A stretch of DNA of 64,000 nt from Liolophura sinensis (taxonomy: Eukaryota > Mollusca > Polyplacophora > Chitonida > Chitonidae): contig NC_088295.1 of assembly GCF_032854445.1 (NCBI RefSeq), positions 40,223,385 to 40,287,384 of the forward strand, given 5' to 3'. The notes beneath the pieces were generated by a model. It had not been told where the DNA came from and did not search any database. It saw only the letters and a list, made by a program, of their open reading frames with translations. The stretch's first letter is position 1. The number at the start of each line of letters is the position of its first letter. Shown here in pieces: positions 12,901 through 21,399 of this stretch. The position numbers and the translations under genes were made by a program.

Positions 12901-15705
12901 AAAAATTGTTGCCTGCCTTACAGACATGATGATTTTGCTCTTCTATTTGTGCCATTACAGGGACAAAAAACACCACCACAGCAATATTAGTACAATACAT
13001 GTATTACATGTCATATATTAAATTGGGAAATGTTAACACCAAATAACTGCCTATTTATCTCCCAGTGACCTCCTTCAAATGACTACAGGACGCATATTTT
13101 GTCATATGACTTTAAGACTTTGATAAGTCAAATAATATTCAAACACAGCTACAATGGGGAACTCGTGAAACTCTTTCTCATCTGTATGACAAATACAGCT
13201 CCAGGTCTCTTTTTATGTAAATAAAAACAAAACTAAGACTGAATATAGACACAGAATACATGCGCCATGCTCCACTTTCTGCATACATCATTGTTTTTTT
13301 TTTAACATATATTCATTATAAAGATCTATTCTGTGTTTTATGACAACCATTTACACATAGTTTCACTCTATAATTTCTGTTTAATACATTATATTTTACA
13401 TTCTGTATACACACTTTATACACTAAGTGCTTTATTAATATTTTTCTGTGCAATTGGGCCCTAGGCCAGTGAGATTCTTTAGAGATTCTAAACAACCAAC
13501 TGCCACCAATGAAGAATCATGCCAAAGACACCAGACATGACACCCCACCCAGTCACATTAATACTGACACTTGGCCAGCCACTCATGTTTCATTGCTCTA
13601 ACCTCTCAGTGCTAAGCGCCATGCGAGGCAGCATCAAGTACCATTTTTAAAGTCTTTGGAATGACCCAAACCCGACTTGATCCCGAGGCCACCCAAGCGG
13701 TCTATATTTAGTTGAGGGGTAAAGTTAAAAAACTAAGGCACCAAGACCTGTTACCAGTGCTGCTTCCAGGCAGAAAAGATGCTGTTTCAAGGCCATGTCT
13801 TGAAACGGCCAAATCTCCTACTTGTTCCAGATTGCACAATGCTCCTGTCACCACAGCACCACCTGTTTATAGTCTGAAAAGCATCCACCATTACTTTACT
13901 CCACAGATAAATTGCTAATATAAACTAAAAGTAACAAAAGTGGATGTCGACATTACATGTATTAAATTTATGCTCCTAGAGAATGGCGGAAAAATGCACA
14001 AGCTCAGATGTGGTATATGATCTGGAACAAGTTGGAGATTCCGCCATTTCAAGATATTAGCTCGGAACAGCAGCAATTTGGCCTGTCAGTGACTGGGTTG
14101 AAAAGCCTGAAATGTCAGACGAGGATTAATGACTTAGCTCAATATGTATTAGGCATTACTCTTGAGCCAAATTTTTCATGGTGTAAGTAACCCATCTGCT
14201 GTTGATACAAGAGTGCATAACTATAAAATAAAGTCATTTTGTATAGGGCTAGTAGTGAGGCCAATATACTGAGCACATATGCACTTTGTTGTGGAGAGGT
14301 AGGTATTTTTCATCGCTGGCACCCGTGGCTATTTCAACTCCTCTCTTTATACTGGGCTGGTGGACTATTATAGCCACAAGGGGCAACCAATGGTAAACCA
14401 TACACCTCTTCACACCATGTAAGATGAGGCCTTTCTAATTGATGGCTGCAATCCAAAATAGGTGGAACGTACGTTAAATGTTATGTGTGCAGGCGGGCTA
14501 AGAGGTAAGAGCCAAAAGTTGACACCTGTTCTGCATTGCAGCCATTGTTTAGAAAGGACTTATCAGACACGCAGTGAATCGGTGTAAGATTTCCCTGTGG
14601 CTCCTCCAGCCCAGAATAAAAGGAGGAGTTGAAATAGCCAGGTTAATGCAAAGAGAGTTATTAAGGCTAGTTGTGCTAGATCTAATGATCTAAAAGAACC
14701 TATGGTGCCCTCTGATGCATTCATGTTTCCACTCCCAGGACACACCAAACATGGTATCAATCAGAAATAAAATAAAACACTCCAAGAAATGACAAGGCTT
14801 CACTGACAGATTTTATGTTGGTTTAAATGACACTGAAAATACCTCTTTCTACAAAACATGACAACTTGTCAATGAGGCACACCTGTATACATTACAAACA
14901 TGTGGACATTGAGAGGAAACCAAGTGATCAAAATTATATAACACAAAAGACGGACGAACAGACAGACAGACAGACAGATCCAAAAACTAATGGGGGATCA
15001 GGTCAAAACGCCTCTAGCAAGAATGCTCGCTACCTAAACACCTTCTACCTAAATGCTAGGGGTCCATTTTTGTGGTGTTGATGGTTTACAACAACAATAC
15101 TGTAAGTCAGCGAGCACCATGTACGAACACCTGTGAGCCTAGGTGTTTTTGGAAGTATGTGACAAATATCAGTAGGACTAACTCTAAAATCTTTGTCAGA
15201 AATATCAAATATTCTCTGTTCATTTCTCTATAGGCAACAACCATATTTACATGCAAACAATTTACAAACTTTAAAAGTCGAGAAATAATTTTAAAATGTG
15301 TGTTTTACCATAGCAACATATAGCAACATTTCTACGCTATATATATACATAGAACACATATAGAATCTATACAATATGATCGTAGGTATACATCGAAGCC
15401 CATGCCGTAAGCTTGAACATGCATTATATATAGAGGGTGTTTAGGTAGAGGGTGTTCTGACTGTAATTCACTTATGGCATCCATACATCTTTTTCCGGCA
15501 GAATAACTTCCTTTCCTTCCCCACCGGGATGCCATGTCACTTCGACGGTCCCGCGTTTGACACGTTGGGGAGTGTCTTCACTATCGCTGTCTTCATCACT
15601 GCTGACATATTCGGAATTTTGAGTGACCAATCCATAGAGTATACCCTTCTCCGACGTGGAAACGCACACCTCATCTTCCTCGAACAGCCTGCAGTCGGCC
15701 ATCAT
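1..15705 (-). CDS. UBE2O: UBE2O, giant E2/E3 ubiquitin-conjugating enzyme (partial, 13 exons)
   Basis: UBE2O is a single-chain E2/E3 hybrid that ubiquitinates basic and orphan proteins such as unassembled ribosomal subunits. I see thirteen minus-strand coding blocks with GT-AG borders and matching phases, about 1016 codons, collinear with animal UBE2O: N-terminal conserved region 1 (15.7-8.3 kb), an acidic/basic linker (exon 7), conserved region 2 with VSVYDIKDHP and GDYVLNN (6.2-2.9 kb), the acidic SDSEW..SWETE stretch (2.3 kb) and the coiled-coil exon (1-949). The UBC domain with its catalytic Cys must lie left of position 1. The start is ATG-ATG-GCC at 15705, with no closer upstream ATG needed. 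Oddities: an in-frame TGA in exon 6 (8304-8306) and a SINE at the exon 10 donor. Introns are filled with SINEs and minisatellites. Family assignment is firm; exact borders are by eye. Confidence 0.93.
388..450 (-). repeat. 21-bp coding tandem repeat in UBE2O
   Basis: Three in-frame copies of a 21-bp unit encode NGEQPVE/NGEQMVE. Being a multiple of three, copy-number change keeps the frame. Confidence 0.8.
1060..1210 (-). repeat. Family B repeat fragment
   Basis: Carries the diagnostic agacaccagacatgacac followed by a decayed copy of the segment seen in full at 13450-13690. Confidence 0.65.
1474..2072. repeat. 23-bp minisatellite in the last visible UBE2O intron
   Basis: About 26 copies of a unit near aggaggcccatgtcataaaa, with point changes and a few length variants. 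It lies in the intron between exons 12 and 13. Copies in the middle (about 1620-1940) are almost identical, with a higher-order period of three units. Confidence 0.92.
2235..2392 (-). CDS. UBE2O: UBE2O exon 12 (acidic)
   Basis: 158 nt, phase 0 in and phase 2 out, donor GTGAGC. Encodes a very acidic Ser-rich stretch (FGSDSEWTSDSESGSGSES, then SWETEDEEVLDEV), matching human DEWEDDSDSWETD upstream of the coiled coil. Confidence 0.88.
2862..2993 (-). CDS. UBE2O: UBE2O exon 11
   Basis: Phase 0 out, donor GTAAGT. Encodes AAGLVLESNPDGRITVKWPD and HCYPQELYIASGD, in the place of human GQVARVDVSSKVEVVWADNS and LPQHLYNIE. The acceptor is either at 2993 (phase 0) or at 2983 (phase 1), depending on the exon 10 donor. 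Confidence 0.9.
3601..3838 (-). repeat. SINE family A, near full length
   Basis: Minus-oriented. The right end has a shortened tRNA-like head (GGTTAGCGTGCC, then CCAGGAGCC), the body has CCAGCATTATGATGGGAGG (plus-strand reading) and the AT-rich tail ends in TTTATTTATTTA at the left. The head abuts the UBE2O exon 10 donor. Confidence 0.85.
3845..3987 (-). CDS. UBE2O: UBE2O exon 10, donor next to a SINE
   Basis: Encodes ASEVSVYDIKDHPYYKFRPG and HVVIRVG, matching human EDVSVYDIADHPDFRF. Two donors are possible: GTGAGG, ending the exon at 3845 (phase 1), or GTGGTT, ending it at 3840 (phase 0). Each pairs with a different acceptor of exon 11 and both keep the frame. The minus-strand SINE head begins within a few bases of either donor. 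GTGAGG fits the consensus better. Confidence 0.85.
4045..4142 (-). repeat. SINE family A, 5'-truncated
   Basis: Tail (tttatttatttgattg), ttttacgccgtactcaagg and ccagcattatggtgggagg of the same family, without the tRNA head. In UBE2O intron 9. Confidence 0.85.
5183..5288 (-). CDS. UBE2O: UBE2O exon 9
   Basis: Phase 1 in, phase 2 out, acceptor CTGTGCAG and donor GTAAGT. Encodes YGVVVKCDHAERTCLLK, matching human YGVVQSGDHIGRTCMVK. Confidence 0.9.
5465..5540 (+). repeat. SINE family A, 3' fragment
   Basis: Only the last part of the element: ttcttgagtacggtgtaaaa, accaatcaaataaata. Confidence 0.8.
6076..6178 (-). CDS. UBE2O: UBE2O exon 8
   Basis: Phase 0 in, phase 1 out, acceptor TTTGATTAG. Encodes DGTVEKNVPSVDLYPIHHLD followed by EFFPGDYVLN, a close match to human DGSVECNIRSNDLFPVHHLD and EFCPGDFV. 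Confidence 0.92.
6193..6366 (-). repeat. SINE family A insertion with 14-bp target duplication
   Basis: A 5'-truncated copy (6207-6352) is bounded by perfect direct repeats gcaaaatagttaag at 6193-6206 and 6353-6366, so this is a true retrotransposition in UBE2O intron 7, just left of exon 7. Confidence 0.9.
6790..7438 (-). CDS. UBE2O: UBE2O exon 7 (linker exon)
   Basis: The longest internal exon in the window, about 216 codons, phase 2 in and phase 0 out, acceptor TTTTCTTCAG and donor GTATGT. It starts LQPLESFACSVQLGDRC (human QLGERCLYVF), runs through a Ser/Glu-rich low-complexity linker (TSESSSTDDSDHSSGSLS), a basic patch (RKRKNQRRKGG) and ends with GDKVTVDV..IMWQ, matching human GDRVAVEV..DVMWQ. 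Confidence 0.92.
7890..8125 (-). repeat. SINE family A, near full length
   Basis: Minus-oriented copy with a head (gctcctgggtcattg, tagcatgctaaccac as read on plus), body and tail, in UBE2O intron 6. A weaker family fragment at 8588-8655 lies in intron 5. Confidence 0.85.
8266..8378 (-). CDS. UBE2O: UBE2O exon 6, containing an in-frame TGA
   Basis: 113 nt, phase 0 in and phase 2 out, donor GTAAAT at 8260-8265. It begins VSVSSVKVHWMCKGFS (human VVELKVTWITKSF) and ends PPDETVTGENITR (human PPPSVITQENLGR), so both ends are conserved and joined in one frame to exons 5 and 7. Between them lies an in-frame TGA at 8304-8306. A perfect donor GTAAGT (8327-8332) and a CAG acceptor (AG at 8288-8289) would delimit a 45-nt intron, a multiple of three, that removes the TGA. 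Alternatives are a sequencing error, a null allele or readthrough. Confidence 0.8.
8709..8861 (-). CDS. UBE2O: UBE2O exon 5
   Basis: 51 codons, phase 0 at both ends, acceptor TTCTTCAG and donor GTAAGC. Encodes YYPGQVLKG and AKWLQSTNRF, matching the human FYPGQVLIGP and VQWLSGVKP motifs. Confidence 0.9.
9603..9660 (-). CDS. UBE2O: UBE2O exon 4 (58 nt)
   Basis: A short exon, phase 2 in and phase 0 out, acceptor TTACTCAG and donor GTAAGA. Encodes CEVPEAQLYTFVDAVDKRK, in the place of human CSMNTEDGAKLYDVCPHV. Its phases fit exons 3 and 5 exactly. Confidence 0.85.
9975..10055 (-). repeat. SINE family A fragment
   Basis: Degenerate tail and body (gaagttttaagccgtactca, ggtggccaacat) beside UBE2O exon 3. 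Confidence 0.65.
10106..10206 (-). CDS. UBE2O: UBE2O exon 3
   Basis: Phase 0 in, phase 2 out; donor GTTAGT. Encodes DSWVGKV and LTLRFPDGAR, matching human YDCWLGKV and LKLSNGAR in conserved region 1. The codon split at the end (AG/G) restores Arg with exon 4. Confidence 0.88.
10436..10680 (-). repeat. Family B repeat copy
   Basis: Contains gacaccagacatgacac, attgacactgggccg and a gcttagaac-like end, in the same order as at 13450. In UBE2O intron 2. Confidence 0.65.
11099..11272 (-). CDS. UBE2O: UBE2O exon 2
   Basis: 58 codons, phase 0 at both ends, acceptor TTTTCCAG and donor GTAAGA. Encodes DRSLMPGDVVRRLIEGKDSQ and YIYDVSTKDVMPLQ, the counterparts of the human PRDVVRHM and IYPVNSKDLQ stretches. 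The preceding intron (11273-15486) is 4.2 kb. Confidence 0.9.
12060..12178 (+). repeat. SINE family A, 5'-truncated
   Basis: Plus-oriented body and tail: gggtttcccccaggctctg, ccaccataatgctggcc, ttcttgagaatggcgttaaa, then the AATAAA-rich tail. In UBE2O intron 1. Confidence 0.85.
13450..13690 (-). repeat. Family B repeat, best copy
   Basis: Contains ccaaagacaccagacatgac, cacccagtcacatta, ctctaacctctcagtgctaa and ggcagcatcaagtacc. Read on the minus strand its middle resembles the central part of the SINE C copies at 48-49 kb (cgcttggc, aggggatag, gtcagtataatg), so the two families may share a core. Confidence 0.75.
15487..15705 (-). CDS. UBE2O: UBE2O exon 1 (start codon)
   Basis: 73 codons, phase 0 at the end, donor GTATGG at 15481-15486. 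The protein starts MMADCRLFEEDEVC, carries an acidic serine run (SSDEDSDSED) and the VEVTWHPGG motif that matches the first conserved region of UBE2O. ATG-ATG is the first Met in frame. Confidence 0.9.
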
Positions 15706-15901
15706 TGAACGAGCCGTGAGGTACTTCCGGTATGCAGAAATAATGTAGGTCTATCAAACCGATTGCTTTAAATATAATGTGCCGCTGTTGTAGATGAAAT
15801 AAATGCCTTAACTTTTTGGAAGACAAAAATGTGACAACTGTGTAGTTTTTGAAAAATGTTCACTGTGGTGGTCCCAGCCCCGGACGAACATTTATAACAA
15901 C
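15706..15901. promoter_or_regulatory. Bidirectional promoter between UBE2O and SMDT1
   Basis: 196 bp between two divergent start codons. It contains acttccgg at 15723-15730, the reverse of the ETS/GABP motif CCGGAAGT typical of promoters of housekeeping and nuclear mitochondrial genes. Transcription starts are not visible from sequence. Confidence 0.75.
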
Positions 15902-16192
15902 ATGGCCTCCAGGCTGGGATCGGTTTTCTGTCTCTCTCGTTTTTCTGCTCTGTGCAGATCTTCGTGCTCAAAACATGACATTAACCGACTGCAGATGATC
16001 CCCAAGAGGTATATTACTTGCACGGAAACTGGTGCGATTTTAAGCAAGCCTGAACAAACGAGGTTCGGAGTTACAAAAGCTTTGTTGGTTGTGATTCCCT
16101 TTCTGTATTTCGGAGGCACTTTCGCTAGTAGTTGTGCTGCGCTGCTGGAGGATTACGAATTGTTTGTGCCATCGGAGGATGATGACGACTAA
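15902..16192 (+). CDS. SMDT1: EMRE, essential MCU regulator, mitochondrial
   Basis: A 96-residue inner-membrane protein that bridges the mitochondrial calcium uniporter pore (MCU) to its MICU gatekeepers. Residues 1-40 are basic and Ser/Arg-rich with no acidic residue before D26, as expected for a matrix-targeting presequence. GAILSKPEQTRFG (44-56) matches the conserved human GAILPKPVKMSFG. One membrane segment (about 57-80) contains IPFLYFG and a GxxxS motif (G72-S76) used for packing against MCU. AALLEDYELFVP ends in the acidic tail SEDDDD that in this family contacts MICU1. The coding region is one uninterrupted exon, whereas human SMDT1 has three exons. Head to head with UBE2O. Confidence 0.94.
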   Translation: MASRLGSVFCLSRFSALCRSSCSKHDINRLQMIPKRYITCTETGAILSKPEQTRFGVTKALLVVIPFLYFGGTFASSCAALLEDYELFVPSEDDDD

Positions 16193-17800
16193 GGATTTTC
16201 TGTGAAACATACACGTGCGTGCATCGGTGTGGTAATAGGATGTGTTGTCTAGAGGGGTATTTGTGCGTCTGTATGGCTGGAGAAGAGGGAGGGGGAGATG
16301 CTATGATTAGTGGATGGGGTACATGGGGTCTTCCGTGTTTGAGAGTTGTGAAGAATCAGGTGCTGTATGCGTTTGTCGTTGACCCAGTACCTAGATGTTA
16401 ATGGTAAAACGCAGGTTCTTCAGTAAATTGGCATTACTACATTACAGCACCTCATAAGCCCATTGGGCATTTCAAGAGTCCTGCAAGATCACTCAGATAT
16501 AGGCGAGACAAGGTGAGCGATCTTGCAGACTAATGTAGTCGCGTCTTGCAGTCTTTGAAATTTTAGGCTAACTTTGCATTTTACAGCTTATAAAACAGCA
16601 ACTTTGCTTTTGAGAGTTGTGAAGAATCAATTCACAAGTTGTGAAGAAGAGTAATTCCCCTTTCAACAACAACTCTGAGGTAAACATGTTGACATGGGAA
16701 CAAAGATATTGATTTTTGTGTGGTCAGGATATTACACTTAATATTGTGTCCATGGATATGTAAATGTTTATGTGGAAAATGGTGACAGCTGCTATGGGGT
16801 TGAGGTACCATACTCTAATTTGTGGGTTACTACATTTTTATTGAATATTACTGCACATACTGATGATAAAGTATTGAATGATAGGTTTGTGGTTGAAGCT
16901 GCAATAAGAATTGAACATAAAATATTCTCTGTGCCAGTAACCTCACTATAAAACAACAAATAAAGTGTGTGGTATTGCAGTTGGCCACTGGTATTTCTGT
17001 TTTCTGTGTACCCTCAACCTTTTCGTGTATGAAAACTTTCAGTGCAGTTTATGCACATCTTTTATTTTCTTTTGGACACTAAACTACATTGGTTGGATTG
17101 GCCAGTTGAAGGGCTTCACAAAAAACATAATTTCATCAGTCAATACAGAATAATGCCTTCAGAATATGCTTGAAATAACACATGGGGAAACCTTGAAGAA
17201 TTACAGTAACAATAAAATGGCAACAGTCCCATCAGGTTTTACTTCTGAAATCTGTCTGTCCTGAAGCAGTGAGTAAACTTTGTTGTTGTGTGTATTAAAA
17301 TCACCTTATGAATGCATTTACATTGTCCAGTAATCTCCCTGCAGTGTTCAAAATTGCACCCTGCGCTTGAACCATCATTTACATGTATTGTATGTTACAT
17401 ATGCTATTTTTTTTGTCATTTTCAGATTGGACTGTTGTGAGTCTTCTGAATCTTTATTTCTGGAATGGGCCTGAATGGAGAAAGAATGCCACATTATTGT
17501 TTTGATTTCGCTTTCGACTCCCATAATATGGGAATTAAGGTAGCTTTCGAGCATATGGTGGGTTTCACAGTATTGGACTGTTCATCCCAAAATGTATCTT
17601 AAATACATTTTAGTAATATTTAAAAAGTCTCTTTGTCTTAAAATTGTCCTCCAAATATTAGGAATGTTTCTTTCTGTTTGTTTAACACAAATTATACAGT
17701 TAATACTGAACAAAATGTTAAAAATAGTGTGAGGAAATGTAAAATGTGATACTGTGTAAAAAGAATTTCTACAGATGTGATTTTTTTTTTTCTTCTTGTG
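16193..17800. other. Downstream of SMDT1, no further gene seen
   Basis: Presumably the SMDT1 3' UTR followed by intergenic DNA. AATAAA-type signals occur (for example near 16960 and 17209), but I cannot tell which is used. Short frames here show no known domain. Confidence 0.6.
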
Positions 17801-17821
17801 TAAAAGCTTGACTGAGATACT

Positions 17822-18300
17822 GTTATATGTATACTTTGGAACATCTGTGATTTTGGCAATTTTGGATATGTATGTTGTCCTCTCCAGCCGTATGTGGGAA
17901 GGTCTGCCAGCAACCTGTGGATGGCTGTGGGTTTCCTCCGGGCTGTGCCCGGTTTCCGCCCACCATAATGCTGGCCGCCGTCGTATAAGTGTATTATTCT
18001 TGAGTACGGCGTAAAACACCAATCATATGTATGTTGTAGGCTGTAGGTCATAAAGAAAATAAGTTCTGGTTCATGTACAAAAAATTCATTTTGGACTCTC
18101 TTTGGCTTTGTGTTGTCTTAACGTATCTTGGAGCCAATTTAGTTCCGCACTTCGTGAGCACCAGACAGGTGGTGGCTTGATTCTGAAGTAGGCCTAAATA
18201 ATGACTTTCACATAGTAGCAAAGTAATTTTTTTTGATAGCAGATAAAGTGGTTGTCTTTTATCCATTAGCAGACATGTGGTGTTGGTTGAATGTAGGCCT
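17822..18300 (+). repeat. Segmental duplication copy 1, with a SINE inside
   Basis: About 330 bp that recur at 18453-18779 (shared blocks include ttcattttggactct, ttgattctgaagtaggccta and gataaagtggttgtctttta). Copy 1 is split by a SINE A insertion at 17879-18024. Confidence 0.88.
17866..18037 (+). repeat. SINE family A insertion with 13-bp target duplication
   Basis: A 5'-truncated SINE flanked by atatgtatgttgt at 17866-17878 and 18025-18037. The second segment copy keeps the unfilled site at 18495-18507, so the insertion came after the duplication or into one copy only. Confidence 0.9.
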
Positions 18301-18311
18301 CCGACAAATAA

Positions 18312-18452
18312 GGGCCTCCGTGGCTCAGTTGGTTAGCGCGCTAGTGCAGCGTAATGACCCAGGAGCCTTACACCAATGCTGTCGCTGTTTGTCCAAGTCA
18401 AGCTCATGCTGGCTTCCTCTCTAGCCATACGTGGGAAGGTCTGCCAGCACCT
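18312..18452 (+). repeat. SINE family A head, tRNA-like
   Basis: Starts gcctccgtggctcagttggt, with a clear A box (TGGCTCAGTTGG) and the following ccaggagcc element; the B-box region is decayed. Truncated at its 3' end, sitting between the two segment copies. Confidence 0.85.
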
Positions 18453-18779
18453 GTTATGTGTATACTTTGGAACTCTGTATTTTGTCATTTGTGGATATGT
18501 ATGTTGTAGATGTAGATGTAGGTCATAAAGAAAATAAATTATGGTTTATGTATAAAAAATTCATTTTGGACTCTTTGGCCATGTGAAGTCTTGTTGCATC
18601 TTGGAGCAAATTTAGTTCCGCACTTTTTGAGCTTTTAGATGAAGCTTGATTCTGAAGTAGGCCTAAATATAAGTAATAATGACCTTCACATAGACAGCAT
18701 AGTACATTTTTTTGATTGCAGATAAAGTGGTTGTCTTTTATCTACTAGGGGACATGTGGTGTTGGTTGAATGTAGGCCA
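18453..18779 (+). repeat. Segmental duplication copy 2 (empty SINE site)
   Basis: Matches 17822-18300 without the inserted SINE. Its continuous atatgtatgttgtagatg marks the unoccupied target site. Confidence 0.88.
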
Positions 18780-19020
18780 CAGACAGGGAATTGTTCATGT
18801 AATCCTGTTCATCTTTGCTATGGATATGAAATCTGTGTGTGACTGTCACATGTTGAAAAGTTTGTCTATCAAAATGTACATTTTAAGAAGGCCAGCTGTT
18901 TGTTCCGGGCAGTGGAATTTTCTCTTCCCACAAGACTTTTTGGCAAAATATTCTCCAAGTGGGGCTGGAACACCAGTTTATCAGAGCTAATCCCATTAAT
19001 CGTATGAAATACTGCAAGTG

Positions 19021-21160
19021 TGAGTGGATTCGTGATTTCTTGTTGTTCTAGGGTAAACCTACAGCAGATTTACGTAAATGGTCGAGAAAAACTTTCAACT
19101 TCTAATCGTCTTTAAAAGTTGGCCAAAATAATATAAATCACTGGCGTTTAACGTTGAGATCCAGAAAACGTGAAAACGGAAGCACACATTTGGCAAGTGA
19201 TAGTTCTATCCTGACTCGTTTCTCAGTAGACGTATAGGATGTGGGTTATAGACTAGATTTAGGCCAACTAACGGTCAAATCCCCCCCCCCCCCCCACCTT
19301 GTGACACAGATTTAACCCGCATAGAGCTCTCTCATAGTGCTGATGGTAGACGGGTGAACTTCCTTCTGTAAAACAACTCAAACAGTTGCCTTTTGCCAGC
19401 AAGACGTTTATTTACTCGAAAACGCCTTTGTCGTCATGTCCCGGAGGGTATTAATAAAGAAGTACTGTACAAAATGCTAGAAAGAAGTACAGTTTATTTC
19501 CAGACAGATAGATCATGCGGCCAGTTTATACAAAGAATACACAAAGACCATGTAATAGGTATTCTGGAAAGTCACGGTGCAACTAACGATTTGTGCAGAA
19601 CAAGGAAATGACTTTGCACAAGTGAAAGGCCACGCGCAGACTCATTATACACAATTAAACATAATTCTGCTAGTATAGTAAAGAATGCAAGAAAAACACA
19701 AGCTGAAGCAAGTTTGCCTTTTAATGAGCCAAATGCATATCGATACTGGAATATTCCTAGGCGACTATTGTGGACCACTTCGTCAATGTTGGCTTTCACG
19801 ACGTCAATATTTTTGTCAGCACTACACTTAGTATATATACAGAGTGGCAGTTATTCTTTTGTATCCACGCGTACGTGTATAATTTCTTTTGAATACTTGA
19901 TCAAAGAAAATTCAAGTACAACGTTTCGACCTATAGCACGAAGCAGAGCGGTAATGCGGCGGGCCGTAAACTGTCTTATCAAGTGTCTGATTTTTCGAAA
20001 AGTAAAAGCGACCGTGAGTTTGGGAAGATGTGTTGGTCGATTGCATTCAGAATCCACGTCTTTGTGAGGCCACTTCTAAGGATCGAAAGGCCTTTGCAAT
20101 ACAGGGTCTAATTTTCTGCTATCTCTACATAAGACAACGCTTCGTCATAAAACTACAGAACGGGTTGAATGCACCGAACATTAGCAAAAAGAAGTTAAAA
20201 GTTAAATGCAAATTGATATTGTCCGCGGTAAAGGTTATATTTCCATACTTCAATGTAATAGTGTACTTTATTTAGTGCACAATTTGTAGTCCATTTTATT
20301 TATTACAAGTTTTTTATCAACTGATCTTCAGAAAGAAGCCATCCAACTGGCCAAAAGATATTTCCTAATCATGTACGCTCATCCGTCCGCCCGTGCTTTC
20401 TTTCGTTACCGAAATATCCCGATTCATATGTTCTTATAATATTTTGTGAACTTGTTTACCATCTGTCTAGTAGAAAGCCTATCAAAAATTAAAATTGTGT
20501 GACAATATCTTAGCGACTTACACCATGTATGCTGCCTTCTTGGGGTCAGAATCTCTATATAGAACATACAGTCAAATTCGTCAAAACGAAAGTGAATTCA
20601 TTGGTGGCCCTATTAGAACGTATTACAGCTTTTATCGGCGCAATTGACCTTTGACCTACTTTTTTCATGCCAGAGTTCGGTGCAGATGACCATTGGCAAA
20701 CTTTCTCAGGTCAGAGGTTATATATATTTGACTTCTAACGTTACAACTTTAGAACTACTTCGCCAAATTCAATGAAAATTCATACACGTAGAGCTGGAGA
20801 ACCGAGTTTCATATTTATTTTGCACCATGAATCCGGTAAAAAAAATACAACCTCTTGTCTTATATCTGCATTCAGTAAATACCACCGTTTAATTTTCATG
20901 ATACATTGATTCTTCTGATATAAATCAATGAAAAACCAAACCTGTGTTCCGTTCCAGCATAGAAAATTTGCTTGCCAAGTTTCTTTCTGGAATATAAAAC
21001 AGACCAAACAAAAGATGTGAGTTGTAAACTTTTCTGTGGAGGTTTATATACATATATATGCCTAAATGTGCGACAGAAACACAGCAAGGAATCAGATATT
21101 ACAATGTGATCATTACAACATCACTGGCCTCATAGATGATAAGAAGCCCAGTCCGTATCT
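19021..21160. other. No gene recognised
   Basis: Contains a C16 run near 19281 and open frames of 68-117 codons around 19572-20067 on both strands, without a known domain or codon pattern. I would not call them genes. Confidence 0.5.
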
Positions 21161-21163
21161 CCT

Positions 21164-21399
21164 TTATTGAAATGTATAACGTGTCCATCCGTAATCCGTG
21201 GTTTCTTGGTCATTCATGTCTACAAGCGAGTCTGCGATCAACTCGCACGTCTTGTTCTTCTGCTCGAAGTTGAAAGATGTGCATTCCAGGTTTTCGTGGC
21301 AATAGCCGGCACAAATCACTCGGCTTGGAGTTTGAAGAGTGTGCAGCCGAAGGCTCTGCGATCTTTTTCCAGGACGGGATTTAAAAGAGCAGAATCGAT
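21164..21399 (-). CDS. PAN/apple-like terminal exon, unit 3
   Basis: 236 nt from acceptor TATTTACAG to TAA. Encodes DRFCSFKSRPGKRSQS, then VICAGYCHENLECTSFNFEQ, KTCELIADSL and YGWTRYTFQ. The CxxxC..C..CxSFNF..C spacing and C-terminal aromatic strand are typical of PAN modules. The exon at 63485-63720 has exactly the same length and pattern. Confidence 0.82.

Larger units (their letters stand above)
11273..15486. other. UBE2O intron 1, no gene seen
   Basis: 4.2 kb of AT-rich intron. It holds one SINE A copy (12060-12178), one family B repeat (about 13450-13690), a short CAGA run near 14950 and otherwise nothing I recognise. Open frames here are short and lack conserved features. Confidence 0.75.

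Noticed and set aside
18312-18385. tRNA gene
   Set aside because: The A box is clear but no complete cloverleaf follows; it continues into the SINE A body sequence.
19572-20067. Overlapping open frames of 75 and 117 codons
   Set aside because: On opposite strands, no domain, no splice context; likely chance.
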